A stretch of 64,000 bases of DNA from JAXLQL01 sp046331625 (GCA_046331625.1 JAXLQL010000004.1:248001-312000), one strand, 5' to 3'. Shown: positions 1-9,825, counted from the first letter of the stretch. Notes: generated from the sequence alone by a model not told the origin. Made by a program: numbers and translations.

Positions 1-1
1 C

Positions 2-2332
2 CTTTTCCGCAGCGGTGTGGTCCCCACGGCCGATCAGATCGGCGGCAACTTTGCCGGCTTCAACAAGACCATTCGCGATCCGCAGACCGGCCAGCCGTTC
101 GCCGGAAACATCATTCCCCGCGCGCGGCTGGACCCAATCGCACAAGCGCTGTCGAAATTCTATTCAGGACCCAACAACCCGAACCCGGCACAGAACTACT
201 CGAACAATTTCTCGAGCATCAATGACTATGACTCGGGCTTGTTTCGCTTCGACTGGCGCGTGACCGACAAGCATGATCTGATGGTCCGCTACGGCATTCA
301 GGACATCTATCAATACACGCCCGGAACATTTCCGCAGGTTGGCGGGTTGATCGTGCCGCAGAAGCCGCAGAATCTCGCCATCAACCTCACTTCGATCGTG
401 ACCCCACGCGTGCTCAACGAATTCCGCGCCAGCTACGGACGCCAGATCCATCGGCAACGCGGACAGAACTCGGGCAACCCGATCGCCGCCAACGCAGGCA
501 TTCCGTTCGCGCCGAAAGAAGGCAGCGGAGCCGGATTCGTGGAAGGCATCGGCTTGGGCAACACGATCTTCAGCGCGCTTTCCGAACAGCAACCGTGGTT
601 CCTGACCGTGAACAGCTTCCAGTGGTATGACGGTGTCACCTGGTCGCGTGGCAAGCACAACTTCAAGGCCGGCGCCGACATTCGCCGCCACCGGGCCGAC
701 GCGTTCCTGGGCACGCGGCTCAACAACCAATACACGTTCTCCGGCCAGTTCTCCGGTGATGGATTCTCCGACTTTTTGCTCGGCAACATGGCGTCATCGT
801 CGATCGCACTCGCGCCGAACGAGACTGGCCGCTTCCGCCGCACCATGACGGCGTTCTACTTCCTCGACGACTGGAAAGTGAGCTCGAAGCTCACCATCAA
901 CGTCGGCATGCGCTACGAATACGCCCAAGTGCCGCGCGAACTCGGCGGCCTCACGCCGACATTCTCTCCGAGCCTCGCCGGTGGCCAAGGCGGCCTGCTG
1001 TTCCCCAAGCACAACACCAACGCAGCGCCGTTCTATCAAAAGATCCGGCCGGACCTCGGCTTCGGACTCACCGATCGCGAGACGCTGTTCACCTCCGACA
1101 AGAACAACCTCGCGCCTCGATTCGGCTTCGCCTATCGCCCCTTCGGCGGCACGCGGACCGTGGTCCGCGGTGGATACGGCATCTTCTACTCGGGTCCGCA
1201 GTTGATGAACCTCGTGCAGAACTCGGTCACCGGACCTCCGGCGCAACTGTGGGCCGGCTACACTTCAGACCTCACCAAGCCGACGCTGACATGGGCCGGC
1301 GATATCAGCAACCCCAATGGCTCGCTGGCAACGGCGATCTTCGGCGTTCTCACAGGCCCCGAAAACAAGTGGCTCGATGGTTACACGCAGCAGTGGAGCA
1401 TGAGCGTGGCGCAGGAAGTGACGCGCAGCACCGTCGTCGAAGTGCAATACCTCGGCTCCAAGAGCACGCACATCGAGAACTCGCTCGACTACAATGCCAC
1501 CCAGCCCGGACCCGGCAACGTGCAAACGCGGATCCCGTGGCCCAAGTGGAATCGTGTTTTCGGATTCAACAGCGGCGGCGCGGCCAACTACAACGCGTTG
1601 CTGGCTTCAGCGGAAAAGCGCATGGGCAAGGGGCTCATGTTCAAGGCCGCCTACACGTTTAGCAAAACGCTCACCAAGAACGGAGCGCGTTCGAGCGGCA
1701 ACGTGGGCCAAGTGCAGAATCCGTTCAATCTGCGCTTGAACAACGGCTACTCGAGCGATCACCTGCCGCACCGCTTCACCGCAAACTTCCTTTATGAGCT
1801 GCCGTTCGGTCGCGGGAAGTCGTACGGCACCAACATTCCGCGCGTGGCCGATTTCCTGCTCGGCGGCTGGACCACGTCCGGCATCTGGACGCTCCACAAC
1901 GGCTATCACCTCACCTCGCCGACAATCGCGGCAGGCAACTGCAACTCTTCGCCGACGAACCTGTGCAGGCCCGACGCGCTCAGCGATCCCTATCTCGGCG
2001 GCACGGGCCTGGTGACGCCGCGCTGGAATCGAGACGCCTTTGACTGGCCGCTCAACACGGCCAAGCACGCCGCGCAAGCTCCGCGCTTCGGAAGCGCCAC
2101 CACGAACATGCTCCGCGGAAATCCTGTGAACGCCTGGGACATCGGCATCTTCAAGAACTTCGCGTTCAAGGAGAACTACCGGTTCGAGTTCCGGACGGAG
2201 TTGTTCAACGCGTTCAACCATACCAACTTCGCGAGCCCGAACACGTCGGTGGAGAATCCGAACTTCGGGCGCACGTTCTCCACGTCGATCAACCCGCGCA
2301 CCATCCAGTTCGGGTTGAAGTTCTACTGGTGA
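2..2332 (+). CDS. TonB-dependent receptor, Oar-like, C-terminal part (5' partial)
   Basis: The frame is open to the left edge of the window, so the signal peptide, carboxypeptidase-like domain and most of the plug lie upstream; 776 residues are visible. The visible part is an outer-membrane barrel of the Oar/carboxypeptidase-regulatory type common in Acidobacteria. It has many aromatic-alternating strands such as FRFDWRVTDKHDLMVRYG, a segment DDWKVSSKLTINVGMRYEY, and repeated APRFGFAYRP-like strands. It ends in QFGLKFYW, an aromatic C-terminus typical of outer-membrane beta barrels. The family takes up or binds large substrates with TonB energy; the substrate here cannot be told. It is followed by 53 bp before aroC. 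Confidence 0.9.
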   Translation, partial: LFRSGVVPTADQIGGNFAGFNKTIRDPQTGQPFAGNIIPRARLDPIAQALSKFYSGPNNPNPAQNYSNNFSSINDYDSGLFRFDWRVTDKHDLMVRYGIQDIYQYTPGTFPQVGGLIVPQKPQNLAINLTSIVTPRVLNEFRASYGRQIHRQRGQNSGNPIAANAGIPFAPKEGSGAGFVEGIGLGNTIFSALSEQQPWFLTVNSFQWYDGVTWSRGKHNFKAGADIRRHRADAFLGTRLNNQYTFSGQFSGDGFSDFLLGNMASSSIALAPNETGRFRRTMTAFYFLDDWKVSSKLTINVGMRYEYAQVPRELGGLTPTFSPSLAGGQGGLLFPKHNTNAAPFYQKIRPDLGFGLTDRETLFTSDKNNLAPRFGFAYRPFGGTRTVVRGGYGIFYSGPQLMNLVQNSVTGPPAQLWAGYTSDLTKPTLTWAGDISNPNGSLATAIFGVLTGPENKWLDGYTQQWSMSVAQEVTRSTVVEVQYLGSKSTHIENSLDYNATQPGPGNVQTRIPWPKWNRVFGFNSGGAANYNALLASAEKRMGKGLMFKAAYTFSKTLTKNGARSSGNVGQVQNPFNLRLNNGYSSDHLPHRFTANFLYELPFGRGKSYGTNIPRVADFLLGGWTTSGIWTLHNGYHLTSPTIAAGNCNSSPTNLCRPDALSDPYLGGTGLVTPRWNRDAFDWPLNTAKHAAQAPRFGSATTNMLRGNPVNAWDIGIFKNFAFKENYRFEFRTELFNAFNHTNFASPNTSVENPNFGRTFSTSINPRTIQFGLKFYW

Positions 2333-2385
2333 CCGGATAGCGGGGGCTTCGGGGCGCTGTCTTGATATCCTGAAAGTTACCCCAC

Positions 2386-3558
2386 ATGTTTCGATTCGAG
2401 ACCGCGGGCGAGTCCCACGGCCAGTGTCTGGTTGCGACTTTGACGGGCATGCCCGCGGGCGTACCCGTTTCGCTGGAAAAAATCAACCACGAGCTTTGGC
2501 GGCGTCAACAGGGCTTCGGCCGCGGCGGCCGCATGAAGATCGAGAAGGACGAAGTGCAGGTTGTCGCCGGCGTGCGTCATTCGCGCACCATCGGCGCGCC
2601 GATCGCGCTCATCGTCGAGAATCGTGACTGGAAGAATTGGACCCAGTCGATGCCCGTCGAAGACTACGAGGGGAGCGACGCCAATCTCAAGACGGTGAAG
2701 CGTCCGCGACCCGGCCACGCGGACCTCGCCGGCTGCATCAAGTACGACTTCCGCGACGCCCGCTACGTGCTCGAGCGCGCCAGCGCCCGCGAGACGACCA
2801 TGCGGGTCGCCGTGGGAGCCATCGCCAAGGCTTTGCTCGGCGAGTTCGGTATCGAAGTGCTCAGCCATGTGATCGCCGTGGGTCCGGAGCGGCTCGAACG
2901 CCGGGCTCGCTGGGAGGAAATCGTCGAGCTCAGCAAGAAGACGGAAGTGCTGCTCGGCTGCGTGGACCCCGAGACCGAGCACCGGATGAAGACGGTAGTC
3001 GACGAAGCCTACCGCACCGGTGATACGATTGGCGGCGTGTTCGAAGTAGTTGCGCATGGGCTGCCTGTCGGCCTCGGCTCGCACGTCACGTGGGACTCCC
3101 GCCTCGATGGGCGGCTGGCGCAAGCCATCGTCTCGATGCAAGCGGTGAAGGGCGTGGAGATCGGCTTCGCCGCCGAAGGTTCGGCGAGCTTCGGGTCGAA
3201 AGTGCAAGACACGATCCACTACGACAAACAGGAGCGGCACTTCACGCGAGGCGCCAATCGCGCCGGCGGGATCGAAGGCGGCATGACCAACGGCGAGGAC
3301 CTGCTGGTGCGCGGTTTCCTCAAGCCGATATCCACTCTGCGCCGTCCGCTCGAATCGGTGGATCTCGACACGCGAGAGCCCCAGGCAGCGGCTTACGAGC
3401 GCAGTGACGTTTGCGTGGTCCCCGCGGCCGGCGTGATCGGCGAAGCGATGGTGGCCATCGTGCTCGCGCAGGCGTTCCTCGAGAAATTCGGCGGCGATTC
3501 GCTCGGCGAAACGCGCCGCAACTTCGAAGCCTACCGCGAGCAGGTACGGAGTTTTTGA
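2386..3558 (+). CDS. aroC: chorismate synthase
   Basis: This cytoplasmic enzyme converts 5-enolpyruvylshikimate-3-phosphate to chorismate with reduced FMN, the last common step of aromatic amino acid synthesis. The 390-residue protein has the family signatures in order: FRFETAGESHGQ near the start, RGGRMKIE, RPRPGHADLAG, RDARYVLERASARETTMR and RAGGIEGGMTNGED. The length is normal for the family. ATG at 2386 is the only start that keeps the conserved N-terminus. It is the first gene of a tight group with def, fmt and argJ; def begins one base after its stop. Confidence 0.97.
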   Translation: MFRFETAGESHGQCLVATLTGMPAGVPVSLEKINHELWRRQQGFGRGGRMKIEKDEVQVVAGVRHSRTIGAPIALIVENRDWKNWTQSMPVEDYEGSDANLKTVKRPRPGHADLAGCIKYDFRDARYVLERASARETTMRVAVGAIAKALLGEFGIEVLSHVIAVGPERLERRARWEEIVELSKKTEVLLGCVDPETEHRMKTVVDEAYRTGDTIGGVFEVVAHGLPVGLGSHVTWDSRLDGRLAQAIVSMQAVKGVEIGFAAEGSASFGSKVQDTIHYDKQERHFTRGANRAGGIEGGMTNGEDLLVRGFLKPISTLRRPLESVDLDTREPQAAAYERSDVCVVPAAGVIGEAMVAIVLAQAFLEKFGGDSLGETRRNFEAYREQVRSF

Positions 3559-3559
3559 G

Positions 3560-4075
3560 ATGACCCGGCGAATCCTCAAATACGGCGATCCGATCCTCGA
3601 GACGCGCTGCGACCCCGTGGCGGAATTCGACACGGCCGAGTTGAATCAACTGGTGGCCGATATGTTTGAAACAATGTACGCCAACAAGGGAGTGGGCTTG
3701 GCGGCCCCGCAGGTGGGCGTGCAGAAGCGCCTGACCGTGATCGATTGTTCGGCGGGGCAAGACGACACGCAGAAGCTAGTGCTCATCAATCCCGAAATCC
3801 TCAAGCTCGATGGCTCGCAGGTGGGCGAAGAAGGATGCCTCAGCATCCCCGGATTCCGCGAAGACGTCAAGCGCGCCATGCACGCCACGGTCCGTGCCCA
3901 GAATCCGAAAGGCGAGTTCTTCGAGATCACAGGGCAGGAATTGCTGGCTCGCGCCATGCAGCACGAGATCGACCATCTCAACGGCGTGCTTTTCCTCAGC
4001 CATCTGAGTATCCTGAAGCGCGATCTCATTCGGCGCAAGATCCGCAAGCTCGTCAAAGCCGGCGAGTGGAACTGA
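3560..4075 (+). CDS. def: peptide deformylase
   Basis: This metalloenzyme removes the formyl group from the N-terminal methionine of new proteins. All three motifs of the family are visible in 171 residues: GVGLAAPQVG at about 44-53, EGCLS at about 91-95 with the metal-ligand cysteine at 93, and HEIDH at 135-139 with two histidine ligands and the catalytic glutamate. It sits one base after aroC and directly before fmt, so both enzymes that add and remove the formyl group are co-transcribed, a common bacterial arrangement. Confidence 0.97.
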   Translation: MTRRILKYGDPILETRCDPVAEFDTAELNQLVADMFETMYANKGVGLAAPQVGVQKRLTVIDCSAGQDDTQKLVLINPEILKLDGSQVGEEGCLSIPGFREDVKRAMHATVRAQNPKGEFFEITGQELLARAMQHEIDHLNGVLFLSHLSILKRDLIRRKIRKLVKAGEWN

Positions 4076-4079
4076 CGCC

Positions 4080-5009
4080 TTGAAAGCCGTCTACCTCGGG
4101 ACCCCGGAGTTCGCCGTGCCTACGCTCGAGCGCATGGTGAGCGCGGGGCATGAGGTGGTTGCCGTGTTCACGCAACCGGATCGCCCGAAGGGTCGCGGGC
4201 AGGAACTCGCGCCGCCGCCGGTGAAAGAAGCAGCGCTGCGGCTCGGCATCGCCGTGCACCAGCCCGAACGGATCCGCCGCCCAGAACAAGTGGAACTGCT
4301 GCGCACGATCGCGCCCGAGGTGATGGTAGTGGTGGGCTACGGTCAAATCATCCCGCAATCGATCATCGACATTCCCAAGCACGGCATCATCAACGTGCAC
4401 GCGTCGCTGTTGCCGAAGTATCGCGGAGCGGCGCCGATCCAGTGGGCCATCGCGAACGGTGAAACAGAGACTGGCGTTACGACCATGCGCATCGATGCGG
4501 GGCTCGACACCGGCGACATGCTTCTCGAATGGCGCACCGCGATCGGCCCGGAAGAGACCGCGCCCGAGCTTTCGGCGCGCCTTGCGACCGCGGGTGCGGA
4601 CCTATTGGCGGAAACGCTGCGCGGTCTCGAGCAAGGGACGATCACGCCGCGCCCGCAAGATCATGCCGCCGCGACGCTCGCACCGATCCTGAAAAAGGAA
4701 GACGGGCGAATCGATTGGAATTGGCGGGCTCCGAAGATCCACGCGCGCTCGCGAGGCTTCCAGCCATGGCCCGGTGCGTACGCCGAGTTCCGCGGGCAGA
4801 CTTTGCAAGTCGCACGATGCCACGTGGCGGCGGAGCGAACCGAGGCCGCACCGGGTTCGATTTTGCCTTCGAAACGGAAGCTGCTCGTCGCGTGCGGCGA
4901 AGGCTCGGTGGTCGAATTAGCCGAGGTGCAACCGCAGGGTCGCAAAAGAATGCCCGGGGAGGCCTTCCGCAACGGCCAGCGATTGTTGGACAATGAACGA
5001 ATAACATGA
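4080..5009 (+). CDS. fmt: methionyl-tRNA formyltransferase
   Basis: Transfers a formyl group from 10-formyltetrahydrofolate to initiator Met-tRNA. The N-terminus AVYLGTPEFAVPTLE, the segment QPDRPKGRGQEL and the catalytic HASLLPKYRGAAPIQWAI loop identify the family; a C-terminal OB-like domain follows, giving 309 residues. The start is TTG at 4080; no ATG lies early enough to keep the KAVYLGTPEF strand. Its stop overlaps the argJ start by four bases (ATGA), which suggests translational coupling. Confidence 0.96.
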   Translation: MKAVYLGTPEFAVPTLERMVSAGHEVVAVFTQPDRPKGRGQELAPPPVKEAALRLGIAVHQPERIRRPEQVELLRTIAPEVMVVVGYGQIIPQSIIDIPKHGIINVHASLLPKYRGAAPIQWAIANGETETGVTTMRIDAGLDTGDMLLEWRTAIGPEETAPELSARLATAGADLLAETLRGLEQGTITPRPQDHAAATLAPILKKEDGRIDWNWRAPKIHARSRGFQPWPGAYAEFRGQTLQVARCHVAAERTEAAPGSILPSKRKLLVACGEGSVVELAEVQPQGRKRMPGEAFRNGQRLLDNERIT

Positions 5010-6184
5010 CATTACCCAACGGGTATCGGTACGCGTCCACGTATGCCGGGATTCGAAAAGCGAAAAAAGACGATCTGGCTTTGATCGTATCCGACTCGGC
5101 CGCCGTCGGCGCCGCGGTGTTCACGCAGAACCTCGTCAAAGCCGCGCCGGTGATCGTGGCCAAGCGCAATCTCGAACGCTCGCAAGGCAAGCTTCGCGCG
5201 ATCATCGTCAATGCTGGGAACGCCAACTGCGCCACGCGCACCGGCATGACCGTGGCCGAGGCAACGTGCGATGCGGTGGGCAAGGAACTCGGTGTGCCCG
5301 GGTCGCACGTGATGCCCGCATCCACTGGCGTCATCGGAGTCGAGTTGAATCCGAACCTCATCACCAACGCCGTTCCCACTCTGGTGAAGCGCCTGTCGCC
5401 CGAGCGACTGCAAGACGTGGCCGAAGCGATGATGACCACCGACCTCGTTCCCAAGACCTCCTTTGCCGAAGTGGCCGTGACGGGCGGGACCGTTCGCATC
5501 GCCGGCATCACCAAAGGCTCGGGCATGATTCATCCGAACATGGCCACCACGCTCGGGTTCATCCTCACCGATGCCCGCATTGGCGCGGCCACGGCGCGCA
5601 GAGTGCTGACCACCGCGGTGAACTCGAGCTACAACTGCATGTCGGTGGATGGCGACATGTCCACCAATGACGTGCTGGCGTTGATGGCCAACAGCGCTTC
5701 CGGCGTCACGATCGCCGCGCGCGACATGCCGGTGTTCCAGGACGCTGTGTCGAACGTCGCCCGCCATCTTGCCGAACAGATCGCGCGCGATGGAGAGGGC
5801 GCGAGCAAGCTGATCACGATCCTGGTGAACGGCGCGGCGAATGAGGCTGCTGCAACGCGCATTGCTCGCGCGATCGCGAATTCGCCGCTCGTGAAGACCG
5901 CGATGGCCGGCAACGATCCCAATTGGGGCCGCATCATCTGCGCCGCTGGTTACTCTGGCGTGAAGTTCGATCCCTCGAAGGTCGACATCGCGATCCAGGG
6001 AGTTCCGGTGTGTGTTGGGGGCTTGGCCGCGCCATTCTCCGAGGCTGAACTCAAGAAGAAGCTCGCGGCCACCGATTGCCGGATCGAAGTGAACATTCGC
6101 GGACGCGGGCATGGGCAGGCACGGTTCTGGACTTGCGATTTGACGGACGGCTACATTCGCATCAACGCCAGCTATCGTACGTAG
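5006..6184 (+). CDS. argJ: bifunctional glutamate N-acetyltransferase / N-acetylglutamate synthase
   Basis: Acts in the cyclic arginine pathway by moving the acetyl group from N-acetylornithine to glutamate. The 392-residue proenzyme carries the autocleavage site KGSGMIHPNMATTLGF; cleavage is expected between Ala180 and Thr181, freeing Thr181 as the nucleophile. The C-terminus GYIRINASYRT matches the family end. It overlaps fmt by four bases and is the last gene of the aroC-def-fmt-argJ group. The 227 bp that follow (6185-6411) show no gene or clear terminator. Confidence 0.96.
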   Translation: MTLPNGYRYASTYAGIRKAKKDDLALIVSDSAAVGAAVFTQNLVKAAPVIVAKRNLERSQGKLRAIIVNAGNANCATRTGMTVAEATCDAVGKELGVPGSHVMPASTGVIGVELNPNLITNAVPTLVKRLSPERLQDVAEAMMTTDLVPKTSFAEVAVTGGTVRIAGITKGSGMIHPNMATTLGFILTDARIGAATARRVLTTAVNSSYNCMSVDGDMSTNDVLALMANSASGVTIAARDMPVFQDAVSNVARHLAEQIARDGEGASKLITILVNGAANEAAATRIARAIANSPLVKTAMAGNDPNWGRIICAAGYSGVKFDPSKVDIAIQGVPVCVGGLAAPFSEAELKKKLAATDCRIEVNIRGRGHGQARFWTCDLTDGYIRINASYRT

Positions 6185-6411
6185 ACGCTACCTCTCGGGC
6201 GTCGCCGTGAGTTCCGGATGCGGCCGCAAGTGCGACTAGGCGTGTTCGGCTGCGACAGAATCCGGCACCGCAAGCACCCCTACCCCTGCGACTCAGGGCG
6301 CAAATTCAAACGCTGCTGTCTCGACAAACCCATTCAGTGACGCACTGGAAGACTTTCATACTTCGAACACCCCTTGCTCCAACCTACACTCCAGGTGTAT
6401 TCTCGGCAGGT

Positions 6412-7626
6412 ATGAAAGTGCTCGCCAGCCTCGCCGCAACCGCTCTCCTCCTCTCCGCTGCCGACCGCCGCGCCGTGGTCCCCACCGTCGGACCCAAACC
6501 CGTCGGCCCCTACACGCCCGGCATCATGGCCGGCGATTACCTCTACGTCTCCGGACAAGGCGCGCGCTCGCCCGAAGGCAAATTCGCCGACACCGCCGAA
6601 GGCCGAGTCCGCCAGTGCATGGAGAACGTGAAGTCCATCGTTACCGCCGCCGGACTCACGATGGAGCACGTCGTCTACACGCAGGTCTACCTGCACAAAG
6701 ACACGAGCTACGAGACGTTCAACAAAGTGTGGGGCGAGTTCTTCCCAAAGAATCCTCCCGCGCGAGCCACGCTCGGCGTCCATCGCATGCCCACGGAAAC
6801 GACGGTGGAAATGAGCGCGGTCGCCGTTCGCGACGTCTCGATGAAGAAGGCGATCGTGCCCGCCAGCTATCCCAAAGATGTCAATCTCGCACCGGGCATG
6901 ATGGTCGGCAACCGCCTCTATCTTTCCGGTGTCACCGGACGCGATCCCAAGACTGGCAAGATTCCCGACACGCCGGAGGAGCAGGTTCAACTCGCGCTCG
7001 ATCGCATGAAGGAGATCCTCACCACCGCGGGCCTCGACTTCCGCCACGTCGTCTTCGTCAATCCCTATCTCACCGCCAAAATGCCGATGGGCGTGATGAA
7101 CAAGATCTACGCCAAGCACTTCGAATTCGGGAACACGCCGGCTCGCGCCACCATCCAGGTTTCGTTCCTGCCGCACGACACCAACATCGAGTTCACCGGC
7201 GTCGCCGTGCGCGATCTCGGCTTGCGCCGCGCCATTCGTCCGAAGAATATGGAGCCGAGCCCCACGGCCAGCCCCTGCGTTTTCGCTGACGACACCTACT
7301 ACTGCTCGGCGAAGTCGGGCTTCATCCCCGGGCTCAACGGCGGCATCTACGCCGAGAACGTCGAAGATCAACTCCGCCAGTCGATGCGCAATCTGCTCGA
7401 TGGGCTCGAAGAAGCAGGCCTCAAATTCTCTGACGTCGTCGCGAGTAACGTCTACGTCGACAACCTCGACGAGTTCGCCAAGATGAACGCCGTCTACGCG
7501 AAGTACTTCAAGGATCTGCCGCCCACGCGGACCACGGTCTCGCCCATCGCGCCCATCGAGCGCAAACGCACGGGGACGGGCCACTTCCCGAAAATCGAAG
7601 AAGTATCGGTGGTCGCGGTGCGATGA
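6412..7626 (+). CDS. secreted protein with three tandem RidA/YjgF domains
   Basis: The protein is 404 residues from ATG 6412; this start gives a signal peptide (MKVLASLAATALLLSAADRR), whereas the longer frame from 6337 gives no export signal. Three RidA (Rid/YER057c/UK114) units follow each other, with strands YLYVSGQG, RLYLSGVTG and YYCSAKSGF opening each. The first two keep the arginine segment PARATLGV and PARATIQV; the third has PTRTTVSP and a changed end. RidA proteins hydrolyse reactive enamines and imines in the cytoplasm. A triple, apparently exported form is unusual and its substrate is unknown. Its stop overlaps tadA by ATGA. Confidence 0.85.
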   Translation: MKVLASLAATALLLSAADRRAVVPTVGPKPVGPYTPGIMAGDYLYVSGQGARSPEGKFADTAEGRVRQCMENVKSIVTAAGLTMEHVVYTQVYLHKDTSYETFNKVWGEFFPKNPPARATLGVHRMPTETTVEMSAVAVRDVSMKKAIVPASYPKDVNLAPGMMVGNRLYLSGVTGRDPKTGKIPDTPEEQVQLALDRMKEILTTAGLDFRHVVFVNPYLTAKMPMGVMNKIYAKHFEFGNTPARATIQVSFLPHDTNIEFTGVAVRDLGLRRAIRPKNMEPSPTASPCVFADDTYYCSAKSGFIPGLNGGIYAENVEDQLRQSMRNLLDGLEEAGLKFSDVVASNVYVDNLDEFAKMNAVYAKYFKDLPPTRTTVSPIAPIERKRTGTGHFPKIEEVSVVAVR

Positions 7627-8078
7627 CCGATGAGCACTGGGTCCGCGAGGCCTTGGCCGAGGCACGCTTGGCCGAAGCCGCGGGCGAAGTGCCGGTAGGC
7701 GCGGTAGTGGTGGCCGGTGGCGAGATCATCGGCCGCGGACAAAACAAACCCATTTCCTCGAGTGATCCCACTGCTCACGCCGAGATCGTGGCCTTGCGCG
7801 ACGCAGCGCGGCGCATCGGAAACTATCGCCTCGAAGGCGCCACCTTGTACGCCACGCTCGAACCATGCGTGATGTGCGCGGGCGCGATCGTGCATGCCCG
7901 CATCGCGCGTCTTGTCTTCGGGTCTCGCGACTTGCGCTTCGGCGGCGTGCGCTCCAAGTTCCAGATCGCGGACTCCGATCTGCTCAATCACCGCGTGGAA
8001 GTCGTGGAAGGTGTCCTCGCGGCGGACTGCGTCGCGCTGCTGCAGCGCTTTTTCGAACAACGGCGAGGTGTCGCGTGA
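7623..8078 (+). CDS. tadA: tRNA-specific adenosine deaminase
   Basis: Zinc enzyme that converts the wobble adenosine of tRNA-Arg(ACG) to inosine. The 151-residue protein has the deaminase signature HAE at 52-54 and PCVMC at 81-85, which together supply the zinc ligands and the catalytic glutamate. Length and the GAVVV and NYRLEGATLY strands fit TadA rather than a free-nucleoside deaminase. It overlaps both neighbours by four bases, so it lies in a coupled run with the RidA-like and GNAT genes. Confidence 0.93.
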   Translation: MTDEHWVREALAEARLAEAAGEVPVGAVVVAGGEIIGRGQNKPISSSDPTAHAEIVALRDAARRIGNYRLEGATLYATLEPCVMCAGAIVHARIARLVFGSRDLRFGGVRSKFQIADSDLLNHRVEVVEGVLAADCVALLQRFFEQRRGVA

Positions 8079-8587
8079 GCTTTCAACTCGAGACTGCGCG
8101 TCTTTGGCTCAGGCCTTGGGAAGCGCCGGATTTTGACGCGTTCAAGCCCATCGCCACGGACACCGAAGTGATGCGCTTCATCAACAAGGGCGAGCCTTGG
8201 CCGGATGAGAACACCCGATTCTTCATCCAACGGCAACTCGACCTCTTCGACCAACGCGGCTACTGCCGCTGGAAACTCATCGAGAAAGAAACGGGGCGCC
8301 TGATCGGATTCGCTGGTCCCGGCACGCTCCTGTGGATGCCCCGCGAGGTGGAGATCGGCTGGTGGATCGCCCGCGACAAGTGGCACCAGGGATTCGCCTC
8401 GGAAGGGGCGGCCGCGGCGTTCCATCATGCGATGCACGTGATCCGGTTGCCGCGCCTGATTTCGGTGGCGAACGAGCAGAATACGCACTCCATCCGAATC
8501 ATGCACAAGCTCGGCATGCAGTTCGAGCGCTGGGCCGATCATGAATCCGGCCGCCATGTCGTGTACTATGCGGAGCAAGCCCCATGA
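8075..8587 (+). CDS. GNAT family N-acetyltransferase (RimJ-like)
   Basis: A 170-residue GNAT protein of the RimJ/RimL type: it starts with a TARLWLRPW strand, has the EIGWWIARDKWHQGFASEGAA acetyl-CoA binding region near residue 95-115, and the VANEQNTHSIRIMHKLGM segment typical of the family. It probably acetylates a protein or small amine in the cytoplasm; the target is not predictable. GTG at 8075 is chosen because it overlaps the tadA stop (GTGA) and places the conserved strand right at the N-terminus. Confidence 0.88.
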   Translation: MSFQLETARLWLRPWEAPDFDAFKPIATDTEVMRFINKGEPWPDENTRFFIQRQLDLFDQRGYCRWKLIEKETGRLIGFAGPGTLLWMPREVEIGWWIARDKWHQGFASEGAAAAFHHAMHVIRLPRLISVANEQNTHSIRIMHKLGMQFERWADHESGRHVVYYAEQAP

Positions 8588-9780
8588 AAACCGACAGGCG
8601 TGAGTTCCTCTCCGCGGCGCTGGCATCGCAGGCCGCTTTCGCCGGACCCAATGACCGCATCCGCATCGCGGTGCTCGGCTGCGGTGGCCGCGCGCGGCAT
8701 CTGCTCGGCGCTCTGAAAAAGATCACGGGTGCGGAAGTGGTGGGCGTAGCCGACGTCTGGGATTCGAGCCTCGAGCAGTCGCGCCCGTTTGCCACATCCG
8801 GCGCCTTCTTCACAAAGGAGTATCGAGAAGCGCTCGAGCGCAAAGACGTCGACGCCGTGTTGATCGCCTCGCCCGATCACTGGCACGTTCCGATGACCGT
8901 GGACGCCTGCGCTGCCGGCAAAGATGTTTACGTCGAAAAGCCCTTGACGCACGATTTGAGCGAAGGGCCGAGGGTGATCGAGGCGCAGAATCGATACAAG
9001 CGCATCGTGCAGGTGGGCACGCAGCAGCGCAGCATGCCGCACATCGCGGAAGCCCGCCAGATCGTGCAATCGGGCCAGTTGGGGCGCGTGCACAAGGTCC
9101 ACATGACGTGGAACCGCAATGCGCCGCGCGGCCAACGCGTGGTGTATGACATCGATCCCAAGACGGTCGATTGGAAGCGCTTCCTCGGCTCGGCGCGCCC
9201 GCAGCCGTTCGACGAATACCGCTTTCGCAATTGGCGCTGGTTCTGGGATTTCGGCAACGGGATCCTGACGGACTTGATGGTCCACTGGCTCGATACCGTG
9301 CACTGGATCCTCGATCTCGACAAGCCGGACACGGCGATGTCGATGGGCGACCAGTTCGCGTCGAAAGGAGTTTGGGAGACGCCGGACACGATCCAGACGT
9401 TTCTGCACTATCGGCGGCAGCAGGTGCAGGCGTATTTCGAAGGCACTTTCATCAATCAACACAACGCGGCGATGACCGAGATCATGGGCTCTGACGCAAC
9501 GCTCTACATCGACCGCGGCCGCTACGAGATCCATCCTGAGCCGAACAACAAGAAAGGAATCGAGTATCGCGAGAAGATCCTGGGCAAAGGCCGTCGAGGC
9601 GCCGACTTCTTTGACCAGCCGGATGGCGAGTTGCTTCACCTGACTGACTGGCTGGACGCGATCCGGACGCGCCGGGCGCCCAGCACTCCGGCCGAGGCGG
9701 GCGTGAGCGCAGCCGCGGCCGCTCACTACGGAAACATGGCTTACCGCACGGGCCGAGTCGTCGACACGGCGGCACTGTAG
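8584..9780 (+). CDS. Tat-exported Gfo/Idh/MocA family oxidoreductase
   Basis: A 398-residue NAD(P)-dependent sugar or inositol-type dehydrogenase. After a twin-arginine signal (RREFLSAALASQAAFA) comes the Rossmann fold IRIAVLGCGGRARHLLGAL and the family hallmark EKPLTHDL at about residue 118. The C-terminal domain has the WRWFWDFGNGILTDLMVHWLD segment seen in secreted members of Acidobacteria and Planctomycetes. The substrate is probably a carbohydrate, by inference from the family. It overlaps the GNAT gene by four bases (ATGA) and ends the run. Confidence 0.9.
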   Translation: MKTDRREFLSAALASQAAFAGPNDRIRIAVLGCGGRARHLLGALKKITGAEVVGVADVWDSSLEQSRPFATSGAFFTKEYREALERKDVDAVLIASPDHWHVPMTVDACAAGKDVYVEKPLTHDLSEGPRVIEAQNRYKRIVQVGTQQRSMPHIAEARQIVQSGQLGRVHKVHMTWNRNAPRGQRVVYDIDPKTVDWKRFLGSARPQPFDEYRFRNWRWFWDFGNGILTDLMVHWLDTVHWILDLDKPDTAMSMGDQFASKGVWETPDTIQTFLHYRRQQVQAYFEGTFINQHNAAMTEIMGSDATLYIDRGRYEIHPEPNNKKGIEYREKILGKGRRGADFFDQPDGELLHLTDWLDAIRTRRAPSTPAEAGVSAAAAAHYGNMAYRTGRVVDTAAL

Positions 9781-9825
9781 GCGGCCGCAAGTTCGATCTG
9801 GTAGCGTGGACGCGGAGGCACCTTG

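Noticed and set aside
2377..3633. 418-residue minus-strand open frame
   Set aside because: Antisense shadow of aroC.
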